DNA of 64,000 nt from Paraburkholderia diazotrophica (GCF_900108945.1 NZ_FNYE01000017.1:1-64000); one strand, 5' to 3'; counted from the first letter of the stretch, positions 7,870 through 16,246 are shown. Made by a program: numbers and translations. The notes: generated by a model from the sequence alone, not told the origin.

Positions 7870-9174
7870 TCATTCGTCGTCGCGCGCGACGTTCTTGTCC
7901 CAGGCGGGATCGCCAGCGCCCTTGCCCGCAACCGAGTACAGTGCGCCCGGCGCGTTACGGGTCCGCTGGAAGTCTTCGAGCGACTCGCCGCGCATCGCTG
8001 CATAGATGTGCAGGTTCGACACGCCCGTTACGGCACCGAGCTTCTCGAGCAGAAAGAAGATCACGCCATAGCGCAGCAGGCCCGGCCAGTCGCGCCGGCG
8101 AATCAGCTCGCGTTCCTCGGGCGACAGGCCCGCCGCCTCGAAGCTGCCTTCTGGATCGCTCAGGAAGCGCGCGCGATGATCTGGCTCGATCATCCGGTGC
8201 AGGTAGTCGTTGATCCAGTACGCCTTCACCGCCGTGCTGACCGAGAACGGGTACGTGCCCGGCAGCCGCTCAATGCCGTCGAGCTGATCCGCCATTCGCT
8301 CGCGATGGCGCTCGACAGCAGACGGGTCTGGCTCCGCGTCGACGCCTTCGTAGATCGCCGTCGCGATGCCTGTCATCGACGGCAGGTAATAGCTGCGATG
8401 CCTGCAGACGACGCCCGCGGGCAGCGCGCCGCGCATCGCGAGCCACATCACGACTTCGGCGCCTTCGTAGCCGCCGAGCGTCGCATAGTCGGCGATCGTC
8501 ATGTTCGCGAGCCGCTCTGGGTCCCGCTCGAACAGATCGAGGAAACGCTCGTCCCATTCTGGGTTGTTGAAGCCTGAGCGCTCGCCGTGCACCTGATGCG
8601 ACAGGCCGCCCGTCGCGACGATCGCGACCCGCAGGTCTTCTGGATAGCTCTCGATCGCGCGCCGCAGCGCCTGACCGAGCCGATAAAAACGGCGCGCCGA
8701 CGGAACCGGCGATTGCAGCACGCCCATTTGCAGCGGCACGAGCTTGACGGGCCATGCCGGACGGTGCGCGCACAACATCGACAGCGGCGAAAAGCAGCCG
8801 TGATCGAGCGGCTTGTTCTGGAAGAACGACATGTCGAACTCGTCGGCCATCAGCGACTGGCCGACGTGCGCGGCGAATGCGGGATGACCGTCGATCGGCG
8901 GCAGATCGCGCGCGCCGCCGCCCTCGTCCGCCGGCTGCCATTGCGGCCCGATACCGAGCGCAAACGCCGAGTAGTGGTCGAAGAAGAACGACGTCACGTG
9001 ATCGTTGTAGATGAACAGCAGCACGTCCGGGCGCTTCTCCTCGATCCACGCGGACAATGGCGCGAAGTTCTCGAAGATGGGCGCCCATACCGGGTCGTCG
9101 CGCTTGTTCTTGTCGAATGCGAACCCGATCGTGGGCGTGTGCGAGGCCGCGATGCCTCCGATGATGCGTGCCAT
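7870..9174 (-). CDS. galA: Gallate dioxygenase (extradiol, LigB-LigA fusion type)
   Basis: A 434-residue non-haem Fe(II) extradiol dioxygenase that opens gallate to 4-oxalomesaconate. The start at MARIIGGIAASHTP is supported by AAGGAG nine bases upstream. The N-terminal LigB-type catalytic domain (about 1-280) carries the iron-ligand regions SHTPTIGFAF and YNDHVTSFFFDH, and GGLSHQVHGERSG. The C-terminal LigA-like helical domain (about 330-420) contains LLRYGVIFFLLEKLGAVTGVSN. This two-domain arrangement and length match GalA/DesB rather than two-subunit protocatechuate 4,5-dioxygenase. It is first in the operon, and the four 13-bp repeats lie 65-116 bases upstream. Confidence 0.94.
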   Translation of the reverse strand: MARIIGGIAASHTPTIGFAFDKNKRDDPVWAPIFENFAPLSAWIEEKRPDVLLFIYNDHVTSFFFDHYSAFALGIGPQWQPADEGGGARDLPPIDGHPAFAAHVGQSLMADEFDMSFFQNKPLDHGCFSPLSMLCAHRPAWPVKLVPLQMGVLQSPVPSARRFYRLGQALRRAIESYPEDLRVAIVATGGLSHQVHGERSGFNNPEWDERFLDLFERDPERLANMTIADYATLGGYEGAEVVMWLAMRGALPAGVVCRHRSYYLPSMTGIATAIYEGVDAEPDPSAVERHRERMADQLDGIERLPGTYPFSVSTAVKAYWINDYLHRMIEPDHRARFLSDPEGSFEAAGLSPEERELIRRRDWPGLLRYGVIFFLLEKLGAVTGVSNLHIYAAMRGESLEDFQRTRNAPGALYSVAGKGAGDPAWDKNVARDDE

Positions 9175-9755
9175 GCGTATGCTCCTTCGTATTTCCTCGT
9201 GTGCCGGGCGGCGTTCGTACAACGACCCGTCGTCGTTTGAATCCGTGGCTCGAATCCGTGGCACGAATCCGTGAATCGAATCCGTGAATCGCCACTTTGG
9301 GTGCTGCGCGGCGATACGCTCGCGTGCCGAACAGTCGATCAGATAGCAGACCGTGTCGCCGCACGCCAATGCCAGCCATCACGGGTCCAGACAGTACCGA
9401 TCCAGCGCTACGTGCCGATAGTCAGGGTTAACGCTTACGCACCATGCGAAGCACGTGCTGATACAAGCCTTTTTTGCTCGCGCGGCGACCCCGCAATTAG
9501 TCGAAACACCCGCCGCAAGCGGGCCGCGTCGCATCGAACAGCACGCGTTGCGGGACCGTTCGTCATCTGGCGGATGTTGCATACGATAAATAAAATAGAT
9601 ACCCCGATAAGCACGACGCAAACGCGCGTGCCCGCGTTGCGCGGACAATCGTGTCGAACTGGTCTCTCCGATGGCCGACGCGCGACGCGCGTTCGCGAAC
9701 ACACAACTCGATGCAACGGCGTCGCTTTGCCGAGTGCAACTGTCTCGACAACTCA
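9175..9755. other. Intergenic region between galA and the divergent LysR gene
   Basis: About 580 bases hold no credible gene. The part nearest galA contains the tandem 13-bp repeats. The middle is locally AT-richer (around 9580-9605, ATACGATAAATAAAATAGA), a plausible promoter core. Short frames on both strands here have codon use unlike the neighbours and were not accepted. Confidence 0.5.
9239..9290. repeat. Four tandem 13-bp repeats upstream of galA
   Basis: Four back-to-back copies of GAATCCGTGNNTC lie at 9239-9251, 9252-9264, 9265-9277 and 9278-9290. Copies 1 and 2 read GGCTC and GGCAC at the variable end; copies 3 and 4 are identical (GAATCCGTGAATC). They are direct repeats with no spacers, 65-116 bases before the dioxygenase start. 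The 13-bp period is longer than one DNA turn, so successive copies would lie on different faces. They may be regulator sites or a slippage array. Confidence 0.8.
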
Positions 9756-11009
9756 ATGGAACGCACGGAACTTCTTAACCTCGCAGGCCTGCACGCGGTG
9801 CAGCGCGTCGCCGAAACCGGCAGCGTGAGCCGCGCGGCGGCCACTCTGTTTCGCGCGCAATCGGCCGTCACGCGTGCCGTGCAGGAAATCGAGGCCGCGC
9901 TCGGCGCGTCGCTGTTCGACCGCAAACCGTCCGGAATGCTGCCGACGCCCGTCGGGCGCGCCGTACTCAAGCGCAGCGAGCGTGTGTTCGCCGAACTCGA
10001 CGAGCTCGCGCGCTGGTGCGGAATCCGCCAGTCGCGCCGGCGCACCGTGCCCGATGCGGGCCGACCCGCGTACCTGCTCAACACGCGCAGGCTGCAACTG
10101 TTCTCGACGCTCGCACGGCATCGGCACATGCCGAGCGCGGCGCGCACGCTGGGCGTCACGCAGCCGGCCGTCAGCAGCGCGGTCCGGATTCTCGAGAGCG
10201 GCGCCGGCTTTCCGCTGTTCCATCGGCATCCGCGCGGGCTGCTGCTGACAACCGACGGCGAGACGTTCCTGCTGCACGTGCGGCGCGCACTGAACGAACT
10301 GGGCCATGTGTCCGACGACATCGCGGCACTGCGCGGCAGCATCCAGGGCGTAGTAACGGTTGGCGCGCTGCCGCTCGGCCGCACGCTGATCCTGCCCGAA
10401 GCGGTCGCGCGCGTCGTCACGCAGCATCCGAAGGTCCGCGTGATCACGGATGAAAGTGCGTACGAGGGGCTCGTTGCGGGGCTGCGCGCCGGCGACATCG
10501 ACTTCATCCTCGGCGCGCTGCGCGCGAACGACGCGGCGAGCGGTCTGGAGAACGAGCGGCTGATGTCGGAGAATCTCGTCGTGCTCGCGCGGCGCGGACA
10601 CCCGCTGGCCGCCGCGTCGAAGCTGTCGCTGCGCGAGCTGACGACGGCTCAATGGATTCTGCCGCGCACGCATTCGCCGGCGCGCGGTCTGTTCGAAAAG
10701 ATGTTCCGGCGGATGAAGATGAAGCCGCCGATGCCGACCGTCGAAACCGCCGATCTCGCGATGATTCGCGGCCTGCTGCTGCACACGGATATGATCGCGA
10801 CGCTGTCCGCGCAGCAGTTGCATTACGAGTGCGAGTCCGGCCAGCTGGTCGTCCTCGACGTGCCGATGCACGACACGCGGCGTGACATCGGGCTGACGCT
10901 GCGCGCCGGCAGCCCGCCGTCGCCGGCCGCGCGTGCGCTGATCGACGCAATCCGCCTCGTTGCGACTGAGGTCGCGCGCGCGCCGCATACGGCCGAACGC
11001 GCGCAATAA
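9756..11009 (+). CDS. LysR-type regulator with two N-terminal HTH domains
   Basis: A 417-residue LysR regulator, about 100 residues longer than usual because it has two winged-helix HTH domains. HTH1 (about 6-80) reads LHAVQRVAETGSVSRAAATL, then SAVTRAVQEIEAALGASLFDR. HTH2 (about 105-180) reads LQLFSTLARHRHMPSAARTLGV, then PAVSSAVRILESGAGFPLFHR. A normal LysR effector domain follows from about 190 (GVVTVGALPLGRTLILPEAV through MIATLSAQQLHYE). The start at 9756 is chosen because HTH1 begins there; an in-frame ATG at 9714 would add 14 residues. It is divergent from the gallate operon and is its likely regulator. Confidence 0.9.
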   Translation: MERTELLNLAGLHAVQRVAETGSVSRAAATLFRAQSAVTRAVQEIEAALGASLFDRKPSGMLPTPVGRAVLKRSERVFAELDELARWCGIRQSRRRTVPDAGRPAYLLNTRRLQLFSTLARHRHMPSAARTLGVTQPAVSSAVRILESGAGFPLFHRHPRGLLLTTDGETFLLHVRRALNELGHVSDDIAALRGSIQGVVTVGALPLGRTLILPEAVARVVTQHPKVRVITDESAYEGLVAGLRAGDIDFILGALRANDAASGLENERLMSENLVVLARRGHPLAAASKLSLRELTTAQWILPRTHSPARGLFEKMFRRMKMKPPMPTVETADLAMIRGLLLHTDMIATLSAQQLHYECESGQLVVLDVPMHDTRRDIGLTLRAGSPPSPAARALIDAIRLVATEVARAPHTAERAQ

Positions 11010-11106
11010 ACGTAACGTTCACCGAGCTGTGAACCCGACAGCAAGTTCAGGTCCGTCACGTCGCGTAGCGCGTCGAGGTTGTCCTGCAACCCGTACTCTC
11101 TCAGGC

Positions 11107-11562
11107 TCACGCATCCTGCCAGAACTTGTGCATGATCCCCGTCTGGACAAGCGTCTTGTTTTTTCCGGAAGAAGGTGAGGCCGTATAGATCTGCGCGTAC
11201 GTGCCAGGACCGCTTGCGCGCTGGTGAATGCCGACGAGATACAGCTCCGTGCGCTTCGACAGCAGGTAATGAGTAGCGAGATCCACCTGTTTATAGTGCG
11301 TTGAGCGGCCAATCGAATAATTGCCGTGCGTATAGACGTATGAGAGCCCCACTTCGACAGTCGGCGTGAAAAATTCATAACCCGATGCTTCAAGATTCTG
11401 CAAGCGCAAACCGGTCGAATCCGAATAGCTGAACAACACATTCGTATAGCTGCCACGTACGTGGAAAAACTTGCGCATAACGCCTCCATCGTTTTCGTGC
11501 CGCGCGCCTGCTGCGCGGGCCATGTGTTGAATCCTCCGGACTATCGTCACGGCTGTTTGCAA
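11107..11562 (-). pseudogene. Porin remnant (C-terminal part only)
   Basis: The frame encodes the last third of a Burkholderia-type porin. It has adjacent barrel strands (TPTVEVGLSYVYTHGNYSI, YKQVDLATHYLLSKRTELYL, VGIHQRASGPGTYAQI) and the end TGIMHKF. Intact porins stop right after that Phe; here WQDA follows before the stop, so the natural stop is lost. The signal peptide, first strands and loop 3 are absent, and the sequence upstream of about residue 29 is unrelated. It cannot form a barrel. It is the best-preserved part of a decayed stretch running to about 11.9 kb. Confidence 0.75.
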
Positions 11563-11701
11563 CGGACGGAAGGCAGTGTATGGCGGAGCGACTACGCGTT
11601 GTCATTCAAAATGCGCCGCCGCAATAGATTCTTGCTGATCCGGTTTTCTCGCTATGGGAACGGGTGAGACCGCTATGGAACGCGGATGGATCGACGAGCC
11701 T

Positions 11702-11833
11702 TCACAGCGCCAGGCAAAGCCTGTAGGCGTCGTAGATGGCCGCGTGAATGTCGCGCGACGCGCTCGCGTCGACGATACGGTAGAGCTGGAACTGCGCTTC
11801 TTCGCCTTTCCATCGCCCTGGCTGAACTCAAGG
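11702..11833 (-). pseudogene. Remnant of an NADH:flavin oxidoreductase C-terminus
   Basis: On the minus strand a short open stretch translates to QFQLYRIVDASASRDIHAAI followed by YDAYRLCLAL and a stop. This matches the C-terminal end of the trimethylamine-dehydrogenase/dienoyl-CoA-reductase-like FMN/FAD family, where the pattern YRIGDAVASRNIHAAIYDALR is typical. The same frame meets a TGA just upstream (about 11830), so only the last 40 or so codons survive. It has no start codon or ribosome-binding site. Assignment is from memory of the family motif. Confidence 0.5.
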
Positions 11834-12336
11834 GCAACGTCCACGCTCGAATTCTTCCGCCAGCCAGCCCCCATCGAAATCGAGGCATGGCGTTCGAACA
11901 AGCTTACGTATTGCTTGCGAAGAAGAACACGCCTGTCGATCTGTGGCAGATGGCGCAGCAGATTGCGAATGGCAAAGTGTCGTATCGGTATGGCGATGCG
12001 TAGAAAGCTGTCGTCGTGGGCGGTCGTTCGACGAAGAAAAAGTCGCCACGGTTTGAAAATAAAACTCGCAGCAACGTTGAGCCCGCTGTGGCTCAGGCAC
12101 GCCGGCTCGCCCTTGTTGAGCCGGGACCCGCCGAGCCGGCACGTTTATCGCCTATAGCGCCTTTGGCGTCTACGGACGCGCAACGGTCCGAATTCCCCTC
12201 TCCCTGCCGAGCGAGCCGGCGATAAATGGCGTATGGTTTGTCGCTTGCTCACCCATCTTTGCGAAACCCACCTGAACATGGGTTCGCCTGTTTGACGGAC
12301 GTCATCCGTTGACGAATACCTATGAGGGAGCCATCC
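11834..12336. other. No intact gene; decayed sequence
   Basis: About 500 bases follow the two gene remnants. A short plus-strand frame at 11887-12003 (MAFEQAYVLLAKKNTPVDLW onward, 38 residues) reads protein-like but has no ribosome-binding site and no recognised family. It may be another fragment. Longer frames here have poor codon use. Nothing else is clear until the secreted protein gene at 12337. Confidence 0.4.
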
Positions 12337-12702
12337 ATGGAAATGAGCACTGCTGGCTCGCGCTTCGTTTGTACAGCCGCTCTGGCCGCGACGTTTGCGC
12401 TTATCGAAGCGGATGCCGCCGCTCGGACAGAATGCCCTGATTTTGTCGAATTACCATCGGGAAGCAGCTTCAACGTCGCGCGTCTGATCTACGACAGCGG
12501 TTCGCCCGATGCGGCGCTCCAAAAAGTGCGCCAGATGTTCGCTCGAGCGTCCCAAAGCGGATGCCCAAGATCGGAGAAGCCTGCTGCGTGCGACGAAACG
12601 TTGGCGGTTGCAAGGAAGGCCATCACCGCATTGGAACTTTGCACAGCCGATACCTCTGCCGCTAACCCGGGGCACAAGGGTGAAAGTGTGACCCCAAGAT
12701 AG
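12337..12702 (+). CDS. Secreted hypothetical protein, cysteine-containing
   Basis: A 121-residue protein with an N-terminal signal peptide (MEMSTAGSRFVCTAALAATF, cleavage probably after ADAAA). The start at 12337 follows GAGGGA. The mature part has about five cysteines (TECPDF, SGCPRSEKPAACDET, ALELCTAD), suggesting disulfides in the periplasm. The repeated helical part (VARLIYDSGSPDAALQKVRQMF) might pack as a small helical domain. I do not recognise a family. The next gene converges on it from the minus strand. Confidence 0.6.
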   Translation: MEMSTAGSRFVCTAALAATFALIEADAAARTECPDFVELPSGSSFNVARLIYDSGSPDAALQKVRQMFARASQSGCPRSEKPAACDETLAVARKAITALELCTADTSAANPGHKGESVTPR

Positions 12703-12801
12703 TCGTCGCATGCTCTATCGGGGACACGCGCGAGCCCACTCCATGTCCGAAAAACGGCGCGCCTTGTTCGAGCCGAACGATCGTGTCCGAAGGCAACATG
12801 C

Positions 12802-14115
12802 TTATGTTTGGGTAGCCACGTACCGCTGCGCCAACGCCTCATAAAGCGGTGGCGCAAACAGCTTTGACACCTGGCTGGAAATCAGCGCTGTCGCCATCAG
12901 CGAGAGCACGAGCGCGTGTCCGTTGATCATCTCGATCACGATCACAAATGCCGTGATGGGACTTTGCGTAACGGCCGCGAGATAGCCGACCATGCCGAGC
13001 GCGATCAGCATCGGCAGCTGCATGTGCCCGAACACCAGATGCAGCGCGTTGCCGATGCCCGCACCGATCGCAAGCGAAGGCGCAAAAAGTCCGCCCGGCG
13101 CCCCAGGTAGATACGAGCCGATCATCGACGCCATCTTCAGCAGCGGATAGCTCGCGCCGAGTTGTGTGTTTCCTTCGAGCATGCCGCGCGCTTCTGCATA
13201 GCCGCTGCCGAACGTATGACCGCCGGCCGCTACGCCGAGCGCAGCAATGAACAGCCCGCATGCGGCGCCGAATGCCACCGGATGTCTTTTGCGCCACGCT
13301 CCGAATCGCGCCGGCATCCAGCGCTCCGTGTTCAGGAGCAGCCAGCAGAACGCGCCGCCCGCAACGCCTGTCACGGCGCCCAGCATGACGACCGCGACGG
13401 CAAGCAGATCGGGAAAGTGTCCGTCGACTTCGATCGTGCCGAAATACGTGTAGTTGCCCTGCAAGCCTAGCGAGACGATGCCCGCAAAAATAATCGCCGT
13501 GATGAGGACGCCGCTCGTTCTCTGTTCGAAGCTGCGCGTCAGTTCTTCGATTGCGAATACGACTCCGGCGAGCGGCGCATTGAACGCGGCCGACAGACCC
13601 GCGGCAGCGCCCGCGAGCGCGAGCTTGCGATCGAGCCCTGCGCCGCGAATATTGCGGAAGCGCACCGGATAGAAGCGCCGCAAGCTGAACATGAGCGCAG
13701 CGCCGACGTGTATCGTCGGCCCTTCGCGGCCGATGGTGAAGCCGCCGAGGATCGACAGAAACGACACGGCAATCTTGCCGATGAGAATACGCACGTTCAG
13801 CAGACGCGGTCCGAGTTCACCGCCTTCATGCAGCGTCGCGATGACCTGCGGAATGCCGCTGCCCTCGGCGCCTGCAAAGCAGCGCCGCGTGATCCATACG
13901 CCGAACGCGCCAACTGCGGGCGTGAGCAGCAGCGGCAGCCACCAGAACGAAGCCGCATAGCGCAGAAACGTGGCGTAGCCGAAATCGATCAGCCGCGCGT
14001 ACATCACAGCAATGAGCCCGGTAGCGATCGCGCCGAGCCAGAACACGCCGTAGTGCAGCCAAAGCCGCCTGCCGCGCATGATCGTGCGTCGGTCGATAAA
14101 TCCGGGAATGCGCAT
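12802..14115 (-). CDS. ClC-type chloride channel or Cl-/H+ antiporter
   Basis: A 437-residue inner-membrane ClC protein with the family's ion-path motifs in order. GSGIPQ is near residue 65, GREGPTIHVGA near 110 with the gating glutamate, and GGLFAPSLAIGA near 315. A conserved Tyr is probably near the C-terminal end of the helical core. There are no CBS domains, as in short bacterial ClCs. The start is taken at MRIPGFIDRRT (14115); in-frame ATGs at 14160 and 14196 would add 15 or 27 residues that do not resemble the family. Whether it is a channel or an antiporter cannot be settled here. It is monocistronic. Confidence 0.9.
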   Translation of the reverse strand: MRIPGFIDRRTIMRGRRLWLHYGVFWLGAIATGLIAVMYARLIDFGYATFLRYAASFWWLPLLLTPAVGAFGVWITRRCFAGAEGSGIPQVIATLHEGGELGPRLLNVRILIGKIAVSFLSILGGFTIGREGPTIHVGAALMFSLRRFYPVRFRNIRGAGLDRKLALAGAAAGLSAAFNAPLAGVVFAIEELTRSFEQRTSGVLITAIIFAGIVSLGLQGNYTYFGTIEVDGHFPDLLAVAVVMLGAVTGVAGGAFCWLLLNTERWMPARFGAWRKRHPVAFGAACGLFIAALGVAAGGHTFGSGYAEARGMLEGNTQLGASYPLLKMASMIGSYLPGAPGGLFAPSLAIGAGIGNALHLVFGHMQLPMLIALGMVGYLAAVTQSPITAFVIVIEMINGHALVLSLMATALISSQVSKLFAPPLYEALAQRYVATQT

Positions 14116-14206
14116 TGATGAGATCGTCTGGTCGAAGCAAATTAAGGCAGATTGTGACATAAATTCATAACCCGCCGCGCCGACCCGCATATCCACTCAC
14201 GCGAGG

Positions 14207-14626
14207 CTATGCGCCGCTATCGCCGAACACCCAGCCGAACGATCCGTAGTGCGCCTTGTGCTCGGCGGCAAGTTTGAGCAGGCAACGTTCGCCCTTTCGC
14301 GTCAGATGCACCTGCACCTGACGTCGATCGCTCGCGTCGGGCTTGCGCGTCACGAGCCCAGCCGATTCGCAGCGCGACACGAGCGCGGCCGTGCCGTTCG
14401 GCGCAGCCTGCAGGCGTTCCGCGAGTTCGCCGACCGTGGCCCATTGCCGCCCCTCGAACCCGCGCACGTGCAGCAACAGCTGATACTGAAGCGTCGTGAC
14501 GCCTGCCGCGCTGGAGATTTCTTCCGACATACGCAGAAACTTGCGCAGTTCATAGCGGAATGCCGACATGGCTTCCAGTTCCTCTTTGCCCGGAAGCGCC
14601 TTTCCGGGTTGCCTGCCTGAACTCAT
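14207..14626 (-). CDS. MarR-family transcriptional regulator
   Basis: A 139-residue winged-helix repressor. It starts at MSSGRQPGKALPGKEELEAM, preceded by GAGGA; the upstream extension of the frame is a shadow of the divergent gene. The MarR layout is clear: dimer helix (FRYELRKFLRMSEEI), GVTTLQYQLLLHVRGFEG, recognition helix (TVGELAERLQAAPNGTAALVSRCE), and the wing DASDRRQVQVHLTRKGE with its conserved Asp-Arg-Arg. It is divergent from the methyltransferase gene with a 229-base gap, so autoregulation and control of that gene are likely but inferred. Confidence 0.9.
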   Translation of the reverse strand: MSSGRQPGKALPGKEELEAMSAFRYELRKFLRMSEEISSAAGVTTLQYQLLLHVRGFEGRQWATVGELAERLQAAPNGTAALVSRCESAGLVTRKPDASDRRQVQVHLTRKGERCLLKLAAEHKAHYGSFGWVFGDSGA

Positions 14627-14855
14627 TCGAGGTCCTCGTGTGTTGATGGGCCGGCGAGTCACGCAGTGCTTCAGCGAGATCGCCGGCGACGTTCGCGGAT
14701 CATACACACGATGGAAACGGCCGCGAGTACCCGCACTTTGTCGTCCGCCCGCCTTTCTTCTTCCTATACTTTGCATGGGCGAGGCAGGCACATCGTCGGC
14801 AGCGAGCGACGCTCGTATGGTCAGATCAATTCGGCCTTCGTCAAGGAGGTGGCAC

Positions 14856-15917
14856 ATGCAATACGACGAACAGAAAGTGCAGGACTTCATGGCGCGCATG
14901 GTCGAAGAGTTCGGCGCAGTGGCGTCCGCGCCGCTCATTGTGCTGGGTGACAGGCTCGGCATTTACAAGGCGATGACCGAACAGGGCTGGATGACCTCGG
15001 AGCAGGTTGCAGAGCGCGCGGGTCTTGCCGAACGATACGTGCGCGAGTGGCTGGCAGCCCAGGCCGCGTCGGGCTTCATCAGTTACGACGCAGCGACCGC
15101 CCGCTACCGGCTCGAAAACGAAATGGCGATGTGCTTCGCGGAAGAGACTAGCCCGACCTTCGTTCCGGGCTTCTGCGACTGCGCCGAAGCGATGTTCCGC
15201 GCAATACCCAAACTGGAAGCGGCGTTTCGCACCGGCTTGGGCGTCGGATGGCACCAGCATTATCCGTCGCTGTTCAAGGGCACCGAGCGGTTCTTCCGGC
15301 CTGGCTACGCAGCGCATCTCGTCGACGAATGGATTCCCGCGCTCGACGGCGTCGAAGCGGTTCTGAAGGGACGCGGCGCGAAAGTCGCCGACGTCGGTTG
15401 CGGACACGGCACGTCGACGATCCTGATGGCGCAGGCCTATCCGAACGTCACGTTCGTCGGCTACGATTATCACGAGCCGTCCATCGAAAGAGCGCGCGAA
15501 CTGGCCGGCGAAGCGGACGTCGCCGATCGCGTCACATTCGAAGTGGCCAGCGCGCAGCAATACCCAGGAAGTGGCTACGATCTCGTCGCATTCTTCGACT
15601 GTCTTCACGACATGGGCGACCCGACGGGTGCTGCGGCCCATGTGCTGCAGTCACTCAAGCCCGATGGCTCGTGGATGATCGTCGAGCCCTTCGCAAACGA
15701 CCGGCTGGAAGACAATCTGAACCCTGTCGGACGCGTGTACTACTCGGCATCGACGATGATCTGCACGGCCGCGTCGTTATCGCAGGAAGGCAGAAAGGCG
15801 CTGGGCGCGCAAGCAGGCGAAGCACGGCTCAAGGAAGTCGTGACGGCGGGCGGCTTCACGCGCTTCAGACGCGCAACGCAGACGCCATTCAATCTGGTCT
15901 TTCAGGCGCAGGCGTAA
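14856..15917 (+). CDS. Class I SAM-dependent methyltransferase with N-terminal winged helix
   Basis: A 353-residue protein. The ATG follows a strong AAGGAGG. The N-terminus (about 1-90) is a winged-helix domain typical of O-methyltransferase dimers (MTEQGWMTSEQVAERAGLA, YVREWLAAQAASGFI). The Rossmann domain from about 165 has the SAM motif VADVGCGHGTSTILMAQ, an acidic motif (FVGYDYHEPSIERAR) and a post-I motif (YDLVAFFDCLHDMGDPTG). This arrangement matches the Rv2258c-like family of unknown substrate. It is divergent from a MarR regulator, which hints at induction by a small aromatic or toxic compound. Confidence 0.85.
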   Translation: MQYDEQKVQDFMARMVEEFGAVASAPLIVLGDRLGIYKAMTEQGWMTSEQVAERAGLAERYVREWLAAQAASGFISYDAATARYRLENEMAMCFAEETSPTFVPGFCDCAEAMFRAIPKLEAAFRTGLGVGWHQHYPSLFKGTERFFRPGYAAHLVDEWIPALDGVEAVLKGRGAKVADVGCGHGTSTILMAQAYPNVTFVGYDYHEPSIERARELAGEADVADRVTFEVASAQQYPGSGYDLVAFFDCLHDMGDPTGAAAHVLQSLKPDGSWMIVEPFANDRLEDNLNPVGRVYYSASTMICTAASLSQEGRKALGAQAGEARLKEVVTAGGFTRFRRATQTPFNLVFQAQA

Positions 15918-15946
15918 ACGGATGCGCCGACACATGGAACAGCTAT

Positions 15947-15977
15947 GAAAACGGGCCGGGCGCGCACGCACGCCCGG
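15947..15977 (-). terminator. Intrinsic terminator after the MXKDX gene
   Basis: A perfect stem CCGGGCG / CGCCCGG (15956-15962 with 15971-15977) has an 8-base loop. Read on the minus strand, it is followed within four bases by a run of four T. It lies 21 bases past the MXKDX stop codon and ends the cytochrome b / molybdoenzyme operon. Confidence 0.55.
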
Positions 15978-15997
15978 TCTCGCTCGCTGCCCTACGC

Positions 15998-16246
15998 CTA
16001 CTCGGACATCGCGCCTGACGCGGGATGATCCATTTTCATCGAATCGTTCTTCTTCATCTTGTGACTCTTGCTCATCTTGTCGTGAGACTTGCCGTCCTTG
16101 CTCATCGTGTCATGAGACATGTTGCCCTTGCCCATTGTGTCGTGTGACATCTGATCGTTCGACATCGCGCCGCTCGCCTGCGCGAATGCAGCGGAGGTGC
16201 CCATTGCCAGCGTTGCCGCGATGATTGCCGTCATCAGTCGTTTCAT
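15998..16246 (-). CDS. Pentapeptide MXKDX repeat protein, secreted
   Basis: An 82-residue exported protein with a signal peptide (MKRLMTAIIAATLAMGTSAAFA). The mature part is low-complexity, built of Met-Ser-Lys/His-Asp units (MSHDTMGKGN, MSHDTMSKDGKSHDKMSK), very rich in Met, His, Asp and Lys. An AAGGAG site precedes the ATG. The family is common in Burkholderia, and its Met/His content suggests metal binding, though this is not proven. It is the last gene of the operon with the cytochrome b and molybdoenzyme genes (64-base gap) and should be under the same ECF-type promoter. Confidence 0.85.
   Translation of the reverse strand: MKRLMTAIIAATLAMGTSAAFAQASGAMSNDQMSHDTMGKGNMSHDTMSKDGKSHDKMSKSHKMKKNDSMKMDHPASGAMSE

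Noticed and set aside
6392-8005. A 537-codon plus-strand frame rich in Arg, Gln and His
   Set aside because: It lies antisense to the aromatic-acid importer, whose helices and family motifs are clear. It has no ribosome-binding site or family resemblance.
9239-9290. CRISPR array
   Set aside because: The four 13-bp units abut with no spacers and are too short for CRISPR repeats. There are no cas genes.
11654-12225. Plus-strand open frames of 69-167 codons as possible new genes
   Set aside because: They have no ribosome-binding sites, are Arg/Ser-rich, and overlap the better-supported minus-strand remnant of a flavin oxidoreductase.
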